Shown here one piece after another: positions 28,600 to 39,949 of a DNA stretch of 64,000 nt (positions are counted from its first letter, which is position 1; each line of letters begins with the position of its first letter). The position numbers and the translations under genes are program-made. This stretch comes from Semisulcospira habei. Lineage: Eukaryota > Mollusca > Gastropoda > Semisulcospiridae. The DNA is taken from contig BTPG01000005.1 of assembly GCA_036245525.1 (NCBI GenBank), forward strand, positions 120,302,417 through 120,366,416. The letters are read 5' to 3'. The notes beneath the pieces were generated by a model that searched no databases, was not told where the DNA came from, and saw nothing but the letters and a program-made list of their open reading frames with translations.

Positions 28600-29739
28600 C
28601 ATTGGAGCTCCCCAACCCACCGTCGATGCTTAAGCAGCCCCGGCAGGCGCTCTTCCACCCGTGCCCGGAGCGACTCCTCCTACATGCCTGGAGGTTGTCT
28701 GGCAAGCCCTCACCGCTAGAGGTTTCTCAGATGCTGCAGTGGCGGCGATTGCGGCAGCCCACAGACTGTCTACCCGGAAGGTCTACGAAGGCAAGTGGAG
28801 GGTCTTCCAGTCGTGGTGTGCCACTCAGCGGCTCCCCCCCCCCCCCACACGAATTTAACTACCCCCCGAATGGCTGAATTCTTCCTGTGGCTCTTCAACG
28901 ACCAAGGCTTAGCACCTATTACCATCAAGGGTTATCGCGTCATGCTGGCGGACACTTATCGCCACTTGGGCCTCCCGGATCCAGGCACTTGCAAAGATCT
29001 CTCCGACCTGTTGGCTCATTTTGAACTCCGACGTCCAGTCTCTCGTTCCCTCATACCTCGGTGGGACCTCGCCTGGGTACTGACATGGCTAAATTTGGAT
29101 CGCTTCGAACCCCTGCCTTTGGCACGGTTCTCTGACTTGACCCGAAAACATGTTTTCTCCTGGCCCTCGCCATGGCGTCCCGCGTGAGCGAGCTCCATGC
29201 GCTCTCGGTACGCCCCGCATGTTTGCAGTTTCGAGCGGATGGCTCTGCTCAGCTGCTCACCGACCCGTCCTTCCTGGCCAAGAATCGACCGCCCTCGGCT
29301 GTGCCCCAGATGCTGACCATACGTCCGCTCTGAGGAATGGATCTTTCCCGCGGGTCGTGGTAACAAGATCCGGTCCGGGCACTAAAGATTTACCTGCATC
29401 GAGCAAAGCCGTGCCGCCTCAGACACTCCCGCCTGTTGCTACCACTTTCTCAGTCTCGTCCTGGCTGCGGTGGGTGATTCGATCGGCCTACAAAAACCTC
29501 TCCCCGGATGGGGACAGACGGTTACATATCCATGCGCATGAAGTACGAGCAGTGGCCACTAGTGTAGCTTTTGACCGCAACTGCTCAGTAAAGGACATTG
29601 TGACGGCAGTAGGCTGGCGTGCAGACTCCACCTTCGTCCGCTTCTACCTCCATGACCTATCTGGCCAGCGTGACTCCCTGGCCTTGATGGGCGACATCTC
29701 CGCAGCCCAAAACTCCCTCCACGCGACGCAGGCGCCTTA
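28600..29739 (+). pseudogene. DIRS copy 1 tyrosine recombinase, broken
   Basis: The N-terminal SAM-like DNA-binding part reads AEFFLWLFNDQGLAPITIKGY (near 28870). The catalytic C-terminal domain contains HEVRAVATS (H-x-x-R), GWRADSTFVRFYL with the candidate nucleophilic tyrosine, and ends ...LHATQAP at TAG 29737-29739. Frames change near 28860 and 29190. This recombinase inserts the circular DNA at a short identical core, which is why DIRS elements lack target duplications. Copies 2, 3 and 5 preserve the same ending. Confidence 0.85.
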
Positions 29740-29839
29740 GGTACGTTCTAGCTGAAATCGTCGGGAGTTCCTTAGTGGGCCTGCGGGGATGTAAATAACT
29801 GAGGGTAATGGGGCGGCACCCGCCTCCTCTTCGTAATTC

Positions 29840-29940
29840 TTCCATATAGTAATGCCATCGGTAATGTATTTTGAGAAAACAAATGAATTTTTTTCTAAAA
29901 TGTATATTTTGGAAAAATACTTATCGATGGCATTACTTGG
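29840..29940. repeat. DIRS copy 1 internal complementary region
   Basis: The left half is the reverse complement of 23855-23895 and the right half of 30148-30203, joined at CAAATGAA. Such a region templates completion of the circle in DIRS replication models. Confidence 0.8.
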
Positions 29941-30203
29941 ATAACCCTCCCTCCTGCCCCGCTTGCCGCTTTGGCTAAGTGTGAAACTGGCAGGCTTTCG
30001 CCCTATGGCACGTGACCGGATAGGGTGGTAGGGGAGGCCACCCGGGCTCCTATGCGTGGATCCCCGGTGTCTCCTCCCCAGTTGTGTGGGGGACACAACT
30101 TGGCAAAGACTGAAATCTATAGGCTATAGAGTGTATTCCATATAGTAATGCCATCGGTAAGTATTTTTTTAAAAAATACGTTTCAGAAAAAAATTCATGT
30201 TTG

Positions 30204-30553
30204 TTTTGTCAATAAGTCCACCTATGCGCTCTTGATACCCTGTTTAAAAATTAAAATACTGAAAAATGAATTTTTCTCTAAAATGTATTTTTTCGAAAAA
30301 TACTTACCGATGCCATTACTTTATGGAACATCTACTTAGTTTACTTAATTTTAGCCAAAAACTTACCATGACTGTGTACCTGTAGGACCAAGGGAGGCAA
30401 CCTAGGGGCACCGTGACCCAGTAGCCTTCCGTCCCACCCCATACAGGTAACTGCCCTGTGCAGACACGCCAGTTTATTCGCTTAGCTGACTAGCGGCAAG
30501 CAGGGCAGGTGGGAGGGCCGTCCGAGTAATGGCATTGGTAAGTATTTTTCGAA
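30204..30553. mobile_element. DIRS copy 4 left terminus (inverted repeat and start of internal region)
   Basis: TACTTACCGATGCCATTACTTTATGGAACATC ... GGGGCACCGTGACCCAGTA is the inverted counterpart of 43190-43345. It runs into GAGTAATGGCATTGGTAAGTATTTTTCG, the beginning of an internal complementary region, where copy 2 interrupts it. The stretch 30204-30260 is spacer. Confidence 0.65.
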
Positions 30554-30959
30554 AAATGTATTTTTCTCTAAAATGTATTTTTTCGAAAAATACTTACCGA
30601 TGGCATGACTAATAGGAAGGTATACTTAGCATACCGATTTAGCCTTATCCGGTGACGTATTTCCCATCAGTCTTTTTTGCCTTAGCTCAATAGAGGCAAA
30701 CGGGGCAGGAGGGAGGGAACTCCGAGTCATGCCATCGGTAAGTATTTTTCGAAAAAAATACATTTTAGAGAAAAATACATTTGTTTTCTCAAAACTATTA
30801 CCGATGACATGACTAATAGGAAGAATAGCGAATAGGAGGGGGGTGCCGCCCATAACACCAAACCACCCAGAGCAAAACGCGAGGAATGCACTCCCTGTGC
30901 TTTAGGGTATCGAGGCCCCGTACATGCGCTCAACTCCCGACGATGCTAGATATGCGTAC

Positions 30960-32420
30960 CTAAGGCGCCTGTGGCGCCCGGAGAGAGTGCTGTGCCGCCG
31001 ATATGTCTCCCACCAGGGCCAGGTTGTTACTTTGGCCGGATAGGTCCTTCAGGTAAAAGCGTGCAAAAGTGGATTCTGTCCGCCAGCCCACGGCTGCCAC
31101 AATGTCATGTAACGCGCAGTTGCGGTCAAATGCGATGCTTGTTGCCACTGCCCTCACTTCGTGTGCCCGTATTCGCATCATCTTTGCTCTCTCTGGGGCG
31201 AGTTCTGAGTATGCAGACCGGATAACCCAGCGTATCCAGGACGAGATCGTCTGCGCGGAGATATCCCGTCTGCCTGGGGCTAAGGGCAGGAAAAGGCGGG
31301 CACGCCCTTGCCTGAGTGGCTTCGTTCTATGCAGATAAATGCGCAGTGCACGGACCGGGTCCTGTTGACGGGACTCCGGGGTCTGGTTAGCATGTTTGAG
31401 AGGGCGGATCGTTAGGACCTGTGGGGCAGCTGCGGGTGGGCGATTTTTGGTTAAGAAGGACTGGTCGGTGAGAAGCTGCACCGAACCATCGGTCCGGAAT
31501 CGCAGATAGGCGGGGCGCACGGAGAGCGCATGTAACTCGCTCACCCGTGATGCTGTGGCGAGTGCCTAAAGGAAGCATGTCTTCCTGGTCATGTCGCTGA
31601 ACCTTGCCAAGGGAAGAGGCTCAAAGCTGGTAGAGTTGAGCCAAGTCAGTACCCATGCCAAGTTCCAGTGCAGGACCAGAGATCGTGAGACCGGCCGCTG
31701 AAGGTCTAGGTGAGCCATCAGGTCTGAGAGGTCTTTGCAGGTCTCTGGATCCGGATGGCCCAAGTGGCGGTAAGTGTCTGAAATCATGGCCAAATATCCT
31801 CTGATGGTGATGGGGGCGAGGTTCTGCTGGACGAAAAGCCACAGAAAGAACTCGGCCAGCTGGGGCATAGTCAGATCCGTGGGAGAGAGCTGCTGGGATG
31901 CACACCAGGTCTGCAGGACCTACCATTTTCCCTCGTAAACGTTCCGGGTGGAAGCTCTGCGGGCTGCTGAGATAGCCGCCACAGCTGCACTCGAGAAGCC
32001 TCTTGGGGTGAGGGCCTGCCGCACAATCTCCAAGCGTGAAGGAGCAACCGATCCGGGCACGGGTGGAAAAGAGTCTGACGTGGCTGCTTGAGCATCGTGC
32101 GGGGGATGGGAAGTCGCAGGGGGGGGGGGGGGATCTGTGGCCAGGTTCAGAAGGTCAGTGGTCCAACTCTTGTTCCAACTGAAGGGCGCCACCAACAGAA
32201 GAATTGTGTTGAGGCCTCGGACCTTCTGGAGGACTTTGGTTACCAGAACGGACGGAGGGTACGCGTATGCCATCATCCCCTCCCAAGAGATGGAGAGAGC
32301 GTCCACCGCCCAAGCCAGGGGATCTGGAATGGGAGAGACAAAGAGCTGCTTGTTCCACTGTGTGGCGAAGAGATCGATCATCGGTGCCTCCCAGCGAGCG
32401 CAGATGAGCCGAAAGATGTC
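30960..32420 (-). pseudogene. DIRS copy 2 tyrosine recombinase, broken but catalytic domain open
   Basis: The catalytic domain (31544-30960) is an uninterrupted frame with ISSWIRWVIRSAYSELAPER, HEVRAVATS, GWRTESTFARFYL and the ending AAQHSLRAPQAP. The N-terminal part (31868-31566, AEFFLWLFVQQNLAPITIRGY) is in another frame, separated by one stop and a shift near 31560. Further upstream 32381-31920 carries the RNase H to recombinase linker. It is the best preserved recombinase domain among the copies. Confidence 0.82.
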
Positions 32421-32579
32421 TGGACGAAGAGACCATTATTGTGTGGAGAAGCTGACCCCGCCGTGACAGGGAGTCCGCGAGGACATTCAGGTGTCCTGGT
32501 ATGTGTCACGCACGAAAAATTATGCCGTGATCCCTGCACCACAGGAGAACGTGAAACAGGAGCATGCAGAGACAGGGTG

Positions 32580-33781
32580 ACCGTGTCCCGCCCTGGTTCT
32601 AAATGTAGGCGACTACCGTGGTGTTGTCAGAGAGAACCAGCACTGCTTGGTGAGAGAGACACGCTTCCCAGGCGATGAGGACAAGCCAGATGGCCTTCAG
32701 CTCCAGCCAATTGATGTGTTTGCCGACGTGATCTTGCAGCCAGCGGCCGGAGGTTGTCAGAAACTGAGGCAGTAGGTGTGCTCCCCAGCCGGTTAGGCTC
32801 GCATCCGTGCAGATGGAGAATAGAGGTGAGGGGGAGAGGAGGGGAACCCCCGATGCAAGCCAGGAAGGATCCATCCAACGCTGGAGGTGAGGCCTGACCA
32901 AAGGAGACACTGGGACAGGGGCTGTAAGGTCGCCCGAGGACGGGCGCCAGTGGAGGAGCAGATGTAACTGTATCGGCCTGGAGTAGGGGCAGGAGGTCCG
33001 CCGCCGCGCTGAAGAGTCCCAGGAGTTGGAGCCATACCCTGGCCGGAACTGCCTTTGCAGATGAGATCTGGGGCGCCAGTGTTGCCAGCTTTTGAATCCG
33101 CGTCTCGGGGAGCCAGACTCTGTTGAGGTCGGTCAGGAATAACATGCCGAGGTGTACGAAGCGTCGAGCTGGGGCAAGGTCCGACTTGCCCAAGATGACC
33201 AGAAAACCAAGCTGGCGTAGGCGGGAGAGCAATTTGTCCCGGCCCCTCTCCAGAGTGGATGCAATCTGATTCCAAAGAAGCAAATCATCCAGATAGTGGG
33301 AAGTTGGACTCGAGGACGACGGTCAGAACTTCGCGAAGCGCAGATACCGTCGAGAAGCCGGGTGCACGGGAACGTGCAGGTATGCATCCGCCAAGTCGAG
33401 ACTCACTGCAAAGTCTAAAGGTTGAATCGATGCCTTCAAGGTCCTGGCCGTCTCCATGCGGAAGTACGGAGCGGAGATGTATTTGTTGAGAGCCGAGAGG
33501 TCTAGGACGGGGCGCCACCGGCCGTCGGGCTTGGGAGCTTGGGAATGATGAAAAGGTGGCTGTAGAATGCCGGGGAGTCGTGTCAAGAGACCACCTCCGT
33601 GGCAGCCTTCTGAAGCAGAGCTGTGATCTCGCCGTGAAGAGCGTCCGCCTTGATCTGGTCGACCGGCACTCTGGTCCAGAGAGTGGAGCACCGCAGGGGA
33701 GGAGGGAAGCGAAATGAGATGAGGACGCCCTCGGAAATGGTAGAGAGGACCCAAGGGTCGTCCGGCAGCTTTGAGCGCCAC
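32580..33781 (-). pseudogene. DIRS copy 2 reverse transcriptase and RNase H, broken
   Basis: PDGRWRPVLDLSALNKYI, SLDLADAYLHVPVHPAS and SHYLDDLLLW mark the palm. About 38 residues between motif A's RYLRFA and the YLDD box are missing compared with copy 1, removing the FG-P motif region. RNase H (ICTDASLTGWGAHLL, HINWLELKAIWLVLIAW, LVLSDNTTVVAYI) is at 32930-32590. Stops and shifts at 33323 and 32627. Confidence 0.8.
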
Positions 33782-33789
33782 GCGTCGCT

Positions 33790-34480
33790 GTGCAGAGCTA
33801 ACCTCCCGCCGACTGGAGACCCTGCAGAAAGTGGCAGGGGGAGAAATCGGTGGGAGTCAGAGGGCCCTCCCGTGACCAGTCCTCCAGGCGGGCTTGGGCC
33901 AGGAGGGAGTTGGGGCTGGAAAAGAGCGGGAGCGGCCGGCAGCTGGGGTATGAGTGGAGAAGCGGACGCCTCTGGAGTAGGGGCGAGAAGTGGGTCTAGC
34001 GCTCCGCAGGGCACGACCCACGGCCTTGCGGGCAGCCTGAAAGCGGGTGGGAGCAGCGCGGGAAGGCCAGATGTCTTTAGAAGCTTCCTTGACTGACTGC
34101 CAAGTGGGTCCAAAAAGCGACGCACCTCCGAGCAGAGCCTGGCGGAACTGGGTCTTCACCGATGCGGGGAGGGCAAAACAACCAAGGAGGACGACGTCTC
34201 TGCGCATCAGGTTGCAGTTAGCTGCAGCAGCCATATTATTAACAGAAGTATGGTACGCAGCCCGGTTAGCAGCCACCGCCAAGACGAGGATGTCTCCTAA
34301 AAGCGCCGAAAGAGAGGGGTGCCAGGCATCTTCCGCGCGTCTCACCATGGCCTGCATCGCTAGGTCCCAAAAACCAGCACAGGAAAGAGCGTTGCGGACA
34401 AGGGTCGCAGTCTTTTCGAGTCCTCGCGGCATCCGTAGCTGCAGAGCACGGCGGCCATCCATCTGAAATTCCGCTGCAAC
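33790..34480 (-). pseudogene. DIRS copy 2 Gag-like ORF1, C-terminal part after the LINE
   Basis: It continues the Gag-like block with KTATLVRNALSCAGFWDLAM, ANRAAYHTSVNNMAAAANC and a basic Pro/Ser-rich tail, matching copy 1 residue by residue in places. Joined to 36801 upstream across the LINE. Confidence 0.75.
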
Positions 34481-34494
34481 ATCCACTGCGGGAA
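34481..34494. repeat. LINE target duplication, left (ATCCACTGCGGGAA)
   Basis: The 14 bp ATCCACTGCGGGAA is repeated exactly at 36787-36800, flanking the LINE inserted in DIRS copy 2. Confidence 0.9.
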
Positions 34495-36786
34495 TTAGCA
34501 AGAAATTTAGAAGATCCCTTCAAGATGTTCGAGTTAGGAGGGGAGCAGATGTCGCCTCAGACCACCATCTGCTTACCTTAAGAATGAAGCTCAAGCTAAA
34601 GAAAAGCCGCACAGAGACGACAAGAAGACAGCGCTATAATGTAGGCCTCCTGAGAGAAACTGGAGTTAGAGAAGAGTTCAAACTGGTGCTGTCCAACCGG
34701 TTTCAAGCGCTACAGGAGCTAGTAAATGAAGAGGAGGCGGTCACCACAGAGCGGCAGTGGAAGGCAGTTAGAGAGGCGCTGAACTCAACCTGCAAAGACA
34801 CTGTAGGGCTCAGGAAACACCACCACAAGGACTGGCTGTCGGCACAGACCTTGAAGAAGATAGAAGCGAGGAAGCAGAAGAAAGCAGCGGTCAACAACAG
34901 TCGCACGAGAGCAGCCAAAGTAAGGGCACAGGGGGAATACTCGGAAGCCAACCGCGAGGTGAAGAGGAGTATCAGGGCAGACAAGAGGGCCTACACAGAC
35001 AGCCTGGCAGCAGAGGCAGAAAAGGCAGCAGGCAGCGGCAACATGAAACAGCTCTACGACATTACCAGAAGATTGTCGGGTAAGTATGGCCATACAGAAA
35101 GACCAGTAAAAGACAAAGAAGGCAAGCCTATTGCAGACAGAGCAGACCAACTCGACAGATGGGCCGAGTATTTTGAAGAGTTACTGAACAGACCTAGCCC
35201 ACCCGACCCCCCCCGACATCCAGCCGGCAGAGACCGACCTACCCATCAGCTGTGACAGACCCAGCCGGGAAGAGATCAGAAAAGCAGTGGCATTTTTGAA
35301 GAATGGCAAAGCAGCAGGGCCAGATGGCATCCCAGCGGAGTCTCTGAAAGCAGACCTAGAGACAACAGTTGAGATGCTGTACCCACTGTTTGGAAAGATC
35401 TGGGAAGAGGAGGTGATGCCAGCTGACTGGAAGGAGGGGTACCTAATCAAGCTTCCCAAGAAAGGCGACCTCAGCAAGTGTTCCAACTACAGAGGAATCA
35501 CCTTGCTGTCAGTACCAGGAAAGGTCTTCAACAGGATCATCCTAGAGAGAATGAAGAGCTCCGTTGACCCCCAGCTGAGAGACCAGCAAGCAGGATTCAG
35601 GAAGAACCGATCATGTACAGACCAGATCGCCACTCTCCGCATCATCGTGGAACAGTCTCTGGAGTGGAGCTCCCCGCTGTACGTCAACTTTGTGGATTAT
35701 GAGAAAGCATTTGACAGCGTGGACCGAGAGACTCTGTGGAAACTCCTACGACACTACGGTGTACCCACAAAGCTCGTCCGCCTGATCAAGAGCAGCTATG
35801 ATGGCATGACATGTCGCGTGATCCACGAAGGGCAGTTCACCAGAGAGCTCCAGGTCAGAACTGGTGTCAGGCAGGGGTGTCTGCTGTCTCCGTTCCTCTT
35901 CCTACTGGCCATAGACTGGGTCATGAAGATGACCACAGAGCACAGACGAAGTGGAATACAGTGGACACTGTGGACACAGCTTGACGACCTCGATTTTGCA
36001 GACGACTTGGCATTACTGTCCCACACTCATCAACAAATGCAGGACAAGACCACGAGGCTTGCTGACATCTCGTCCCAAGTGGGCCTCACCATTCACAAAC
36101 AGAAAACAAAGACAATGAGGCTGAACGCAACCAGGGAAGAACCAGTCTTGCTTGCTGGCACCACCGTTGGAGGAGGTGGAGTCCTTCACCTATCTCGGGA
36201 GCATCATAGACAAAAAAGGCGGCACTGATGCAGATGTCAGAGCACGAATCGGTAAACCAGAGCAGCCTTTCTCCAGTTGAAAAAAGTGTGGAGTTCCAGA
36301 GAGCTGTCACAACACACCAAAGTCCGGATTTTCAACTCCAATGTAAAAGCAGTTCTCCTATATGGAGCAGAGACATGGAGATTGACAAAAACCACAGTCA
36401 ACAGAGTACAGACCTTCATGAACAGTTGCCTTAGAAGAATTTTGAAAATCCACTGGCCAGAGAAGATCAGCAACGTCAGACTCTGGGAGAGAACAGAGCA
36501 GATAACAGCAGAGAATGAAATTGGGCTAAGAAGATGGGGATGGATCGGTCACAGTCTGAGAAAGCCAGCTTCCAGTATCACTAGGCAGGCATTGTCATGG
36601 AACCCCCAGGGAAAGAGGAAAAGAGGTAGGCTGAGAAACTCCTGGCGTCGAGACCTCCAAGCAGACATCAAGAGACTGGGAACCACCTGGAGTAGAATCG
36701 AAGGAGAAGCACAGGACAGGAGTTGCTGGAGGTCTCTCGTCGACGGCCTATACCCGGGTAGGGGTGACAGGCGTAAGTAAGTAAGT
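34495..36786 (+). mobile_element. RTE-like LINE, 5' truncated, with short tandem 3' tail
   Basis: Sequence starts inside the endonuclease domain (GADVASDHHLL, the SDH motif of apurinic-type endonucleases) and runs through reverse transcriptase to a GTAAGTAAGTAAGT tail. A perfect 14 bp target duplication flanks it. The tandem tail instead of poly(A) and protein pattern suggest the RTE group or a relative; exact clade not certain. Confidence 0.85.
34515..36780 (+). pseudogene. LINE endonuclease/reverse transcriptase, truncated and shifted
   Basis: Frame 1 (34584-35255) is the linker; frame 2 (35287-36228) is the reverse transcriptase with KAAGPDGIPAE, NYRGITLLSVPGK, GFRKNRSCTDQI, VDYEKAFDSVDR (motif A), GVRQGCLLSPFLF (motif B) and LDFADDLALL (the ADD active site). 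Frame 3 (36277-36780) has the C-terminal region ending in a Trp/Arg-rich domain (RRWGWIGHSLRK). Shifts occur near 35210 and 36175. The 5' part is missing, so it cannot act alone. Confidence 0.85.
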
Positions 36787-36800
36787 ATCCACTGCGGGAA
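36787..36800. repeat. LINE target duplication, right (ATCCACTGCGGGAA)
   Basis: Exact copy of 34481-34494. Confidence 0.9.
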
Positions 36801-38506
36801 GGGGAGAGACGAAGGCCTGAGAATGTCCGGAGTACCAACGCTGGCGAAAGGCAATATCCAAACCCTCCGGCCACTTGGAGTCAGCGAAGAAGCTGGAGTC
36901 TCCGAAGGAGGCCTGCTAAAGGTGCGCTAAAAAGGCTTCCACAAGATCCCGGAATCCTGGGAGTTGTGGGAGGGACGAATTGTTTTGCCTCCCGAGGGGC
37001 ATCCACAAAAGCGGAAGCTTTCCTCTTGAGAGGGGGAGACGGAGGACAGGCGTCCGGAGGCAGAATGGACGAAATCAGTCGGGCAGCTTCGTCCAAGGAA
37101 CGCAGCGTCTCCGTGCTCGGGGCGACGAAAGCAGCCTGTGCAGAAGAGCTGCCAGAAGACAGAGAAACCGGAGACGCAGAACGACGATCATCCAAAAGGA
37201 GAGCCAAGACAGAATCCTCAGGCAGTAGACTCAGAACCTCCTAATCGTTCTGAGACGCCGACCGCCGCAAGGGAAGCCGCAAACTGTCCAAAGAAGGAAA
37301 ACCACTGCAGGGAGGCATGCACACATCATAAGAGCGGGCTTGGGGAAAGTTGACATCCGTTGTAGCATGGGCGGAATCGCAACGTTGGATGGATAAGAAG
37401 TGTGGCTCCCCTGAGGGCTGTTACAACGAGGAGAGGGGCTGTGAATCCAAGAAGAACGCTCCCTGGAATAGCTGCGAACGGACCGATCACGTGTGTGAGA
37501 GGACCGATGACGGGGGAAACGACTGCGTCCGCATGAATGTGTCCGCCCGGCGAACGCGGACGCAGAAGAGGAAGATGTGCAAAAGTTGTACCTTGCTGAT
37601 GAGCGATGCCGCTTGGATGGGGAAGCACACCGTGGGGTGCGTAAAGCTGTCCCTTTTTTCAGAGCAGTAAAACTGGTAGAGCGAGAGCGCGAACGTGCGA
37701 GAGACCTGGAGCTCTGCTGCGTGCTGTGTCGCATCTCCCGGTCGCGTGGCACCAGCGAGTTGGGGATAGTGGTGTGTCGAGGATGCACTGGTACTGTCAG
37801 AGAGGCTACAGGAAGGCTAGGGTAGCTGCCAGCCGCGCTCCGCCATGGAGTGGCGGACAAAGTACCAGTGGTATTGTCCGAAGAAGGTTTGTCATTCACC
37901 GCGTTGCGGGGTGACTGAAGCCGCTGCCGGCGACACTCCGTCATGGAGCAGGCGGACAAAGTGCCATTGGTAACGTCCAAGAAAGTTTTGTCATTCACCG
38001 CGGTGCGGGGCGACCGAAGCCGCTGCCGGCCGCGCTCCTGCCTGGAGCGGGCGGACAAAGTCCGAACAGATGCGTCAGGGCCCAAAGAAGGGTCAAACGT
38101 GTAGCAGGGCGACCGAGGCCGCTGTCGGCCATGCTCCGCCATGGAGCAGGCGGACAATTTCCGAGAGGGCAAGACCGGCCTTGAGGGCAAGGTCCAGGAA
38201 CCAGAAAGAAGTAAAGGGGCCCGACGAGAAGGCAACTCACCAACATCTGAGCATGCGTGCCTGACTATCCCTGCCGCTGTAGGAGGGGGGGGGGGCGGGA
38301 GGAGGAGGGGAGACCTGGGAAGCCGCAGTGCTTTCGTGGCGGTAAAAACTCCAGAGCTGCGACCATTGTTCTTCCACCCAGGCGGCGCACATGTCACAAG
38401 TCTGCCCGGAGGCACATCCAGAACATGGGAGGCAGACAGCATGGGTGTCACTCGAGCATTGAAATACACCACACTTCACGCAGGTCTTCACCTGTAAGCT
38501 TGCCAT
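36801..38506 (-). pseudogene. DIRS copy 2 Gag-like ORF1, N-terminal and central part
   Basis: Starts at 38506 with MASLQVKTCVKCGVFQCSSD and a Cys cluster (CVKC, CLPCSGCASGQTC, C), matching copy 1. Then Ser/Arg-rich disordered repeats (38160-37800 and on) and a central block (LDEAARLISSILPPDACPPS) shared with copy 1. The end (WYSGHSQAFVSPLPAVD, 36860-36787) abuts the LINE insertion. Confidence 0.72.
37800..38160 (-). repeat. Tandem repeat in DIRS copy 2 ORF1, unit about 100 bp
   Basis: Three to four copies of a unit coding for LSACSM(A/T)E-GRQR-RSPR are seen on the minus strand (GCTCCGCCATGGAGCAGGCGGACAA in plus orientation). Same place in the gene as the SER repeats of copy 1 but a different unit. 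Confidence 0.65.
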
Positions 38507-38872
38507 AGCAGCGCTTGTCTTGAAATAATCCGCTAGGAATTCTTGCTAAGCAAGATACAAACCAAGAGGAAAAGACACACTGTGAGTATAAGTCCCACAA
38601 TCACATCGAGAAAATGACGAAATTCGTCAAAGAAAGTCCACCTAGGCTAAACACAACTGCTTCCGGTGCTAAGCATAAAAAGACTGATGGGAAATACGTC
38701 ACCAGATATGGATATAAGGGAGGCCACTCAGGGTTGCTTGGTAACGCATCCCTGAAGTCGCCTCTTTGTTTGTGTAGTGTACACAACGACTGCTTAGGCT
38801 AAATCGGTATGCAAAGTATACCTTCCTATTAGTCATGCCATCAGTAATAGTTTTGAGAAAACAAAATACATT

Positions 38873-39260
38873 TTAGAGAAAAATGTATTTTAAATAAATT
38901 TTTTCGAAAAATACCTACCGATGGTATTACTGATAGGAAGATATACTTAGCCTGTCAATTTCAGCCTCCAAAATTATTGTGTATTGCTACACAACCAGGG
39001 ACGTCATTCTAGCTAGCAGCTACCCCATCCCACGAGTGGCCTCCCTTCCTCCGGATAGCCTCCCTTCCTGATCTCACGAGAGGGCGTTATTTCCAAGTTC
39101 TATCTTAACAGACAGACGGCAAGCGGGGAAGGTGGGAGGGAAATCTGAGTAATAACATCGGTAAGTATTTTTCAAAAAAATTTATTTTAAGAAAAAATAC
39201 ATTTGTTTCATCAAAAACTTTACCGATGGTATTACTGATAGGAAGAATGGCGAAGAGGAG
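38873..39260. mobile_element. DIRS copy 3 left inverted repeat and internal complementary region
   Basis: AATACCTACCGATGGTATTACTGATAGGAAGATATACTTAGCC begins the terminal repeat. At 39150-39245 the internal region again shows AACATCGGTAAGTATTTTTC ... ACTTTACCGATGGTATTACTGATAGGAAG. The terminus directly abuts copy 2. Confidence 0.7.
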
Positions 39261-39352
39261 GAGGGTGCCGTGGTAAATGCTTAGCCGTGGGTTAACTGCT
39301 TAGCTAGGTCCCATGCAAGCGCACACTCCCGACAATTTCAGTTAAGAATTAC

Positions 39353-39948
39353 CTATGGCGCATCCAGCGCCGGAAGGGAGTGTTGCGCCACAGCGATGTC
39401 CCCCACTAGTCGCAAGATTTGCCTATGGCCGGAGAGGTCACGGAAATAAAAGCGGGCGAAAGTAGATTCGGCCCTCCAGCCCACCGCCGCCACAATGTCC
39501 CGCACGGCGCAGTTGCGGTCGAACGCTAGCTCGTGGAGACAGCCCGGACTTCGTGTGCTCGAATCCTCAACCTCTTCGCTCCCTCTGTCGAGAGGCAAAG
39601 TCCAAGGGTTGCACTTGGGGCCGAAGGGCTCTGGCGGTCTCCATGCGAAGCCAGCGCCGAGAGGTCGAAGATTGGACGCCACTTGCCTCCGAGCTTGGGA
39701 ACTAGAAGGAGACAGCTGTAGAAGGCCGGGGAGTCGTGACGCGTAACCACATCCGTGGCATCCTTCTGCAACAGCGCAACAATCTCTTCTCGTAGAGCAG
39801 CTGCCTGAGGCGGTCCGAAGGGACGTAAGTCCGCACAGGGCTGCGACGCAGGGCGGGCGGGGGATGGAGGGCGGCCGGGGACGTCCGGAGGCAGGGGCGG
39901 GAAGCCACGCCTGGAGGGCGGGCGAGAGGAGGGTCTAACAGCCTGCAA
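39353..39948 (-). pseudogene. DIRS copy 3 fused remnant: RT start joined to recombinase end
   Basis: On the minus strand the reverse transcriptase beginning (PKLGGKWRPIFDLSAL) passes without the palm, RNase H or recombinase N-terminus directly to the recombinase catalytic end (EGAKRLRIRAHEVRAVSTS, then AVGWRAESTFARFYF). About 2 kb is missing compared with copy 1. The fused frame is an accident of deletion, not a new gene. Confidence 0.75.
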
Positions 39949-39949
39949 G

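Larger units (their letters stand above)
23852..30203 (+). mobile_element. DIRS1-like tyrosine-recombinase retrotransposon, copy 1 (most complete)
   Basis: Inverted terminal repeats (23852-24051 and 29981-30203) end in a shared terminal motif TTACCGATGGCATTAC. An internal complementary region at 29840-29940 is the reverse complement of the two outer ends joined together, the signature of DIRS1-type elements, which integrate a circular DNA by a tyrosine recombinase rather than an integrase. Order: Gag-like ORF, reverse transcriptase plus RNase H, tyrosine recombinase. GC-rich. Several stops and frameshifts show it is dead. There is no target duplication, as expected for the class. Confidence 0.85.
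30554..38872 (-). mobile_element. DIRS1-like element, copy 2 (reverse orientation), interrupted by a LINE
   Basis: Inverted repeats at about 30554-30720 and 38650-38872 share TATACTTAGCATACCGATTTAG and its inverse. The internal complementary region at 30728-30830 matches both outer ends. Gene order on the minus strand: Gag-like, reverse transcriptase/RNase H, tyrosine recombinase. A 2.3 kb RTE-like LINE splits the Gag-like gene. The core of the reverse transcriptase has a small deletion. Confidence 0.82.

Noticed and set aside
39526..39948. A novel fusion protein of reverse transcriptase and recombinase
   Set aside because: The fusion is produced by an internal deletion in a DIRS copy with other disabling mutations.
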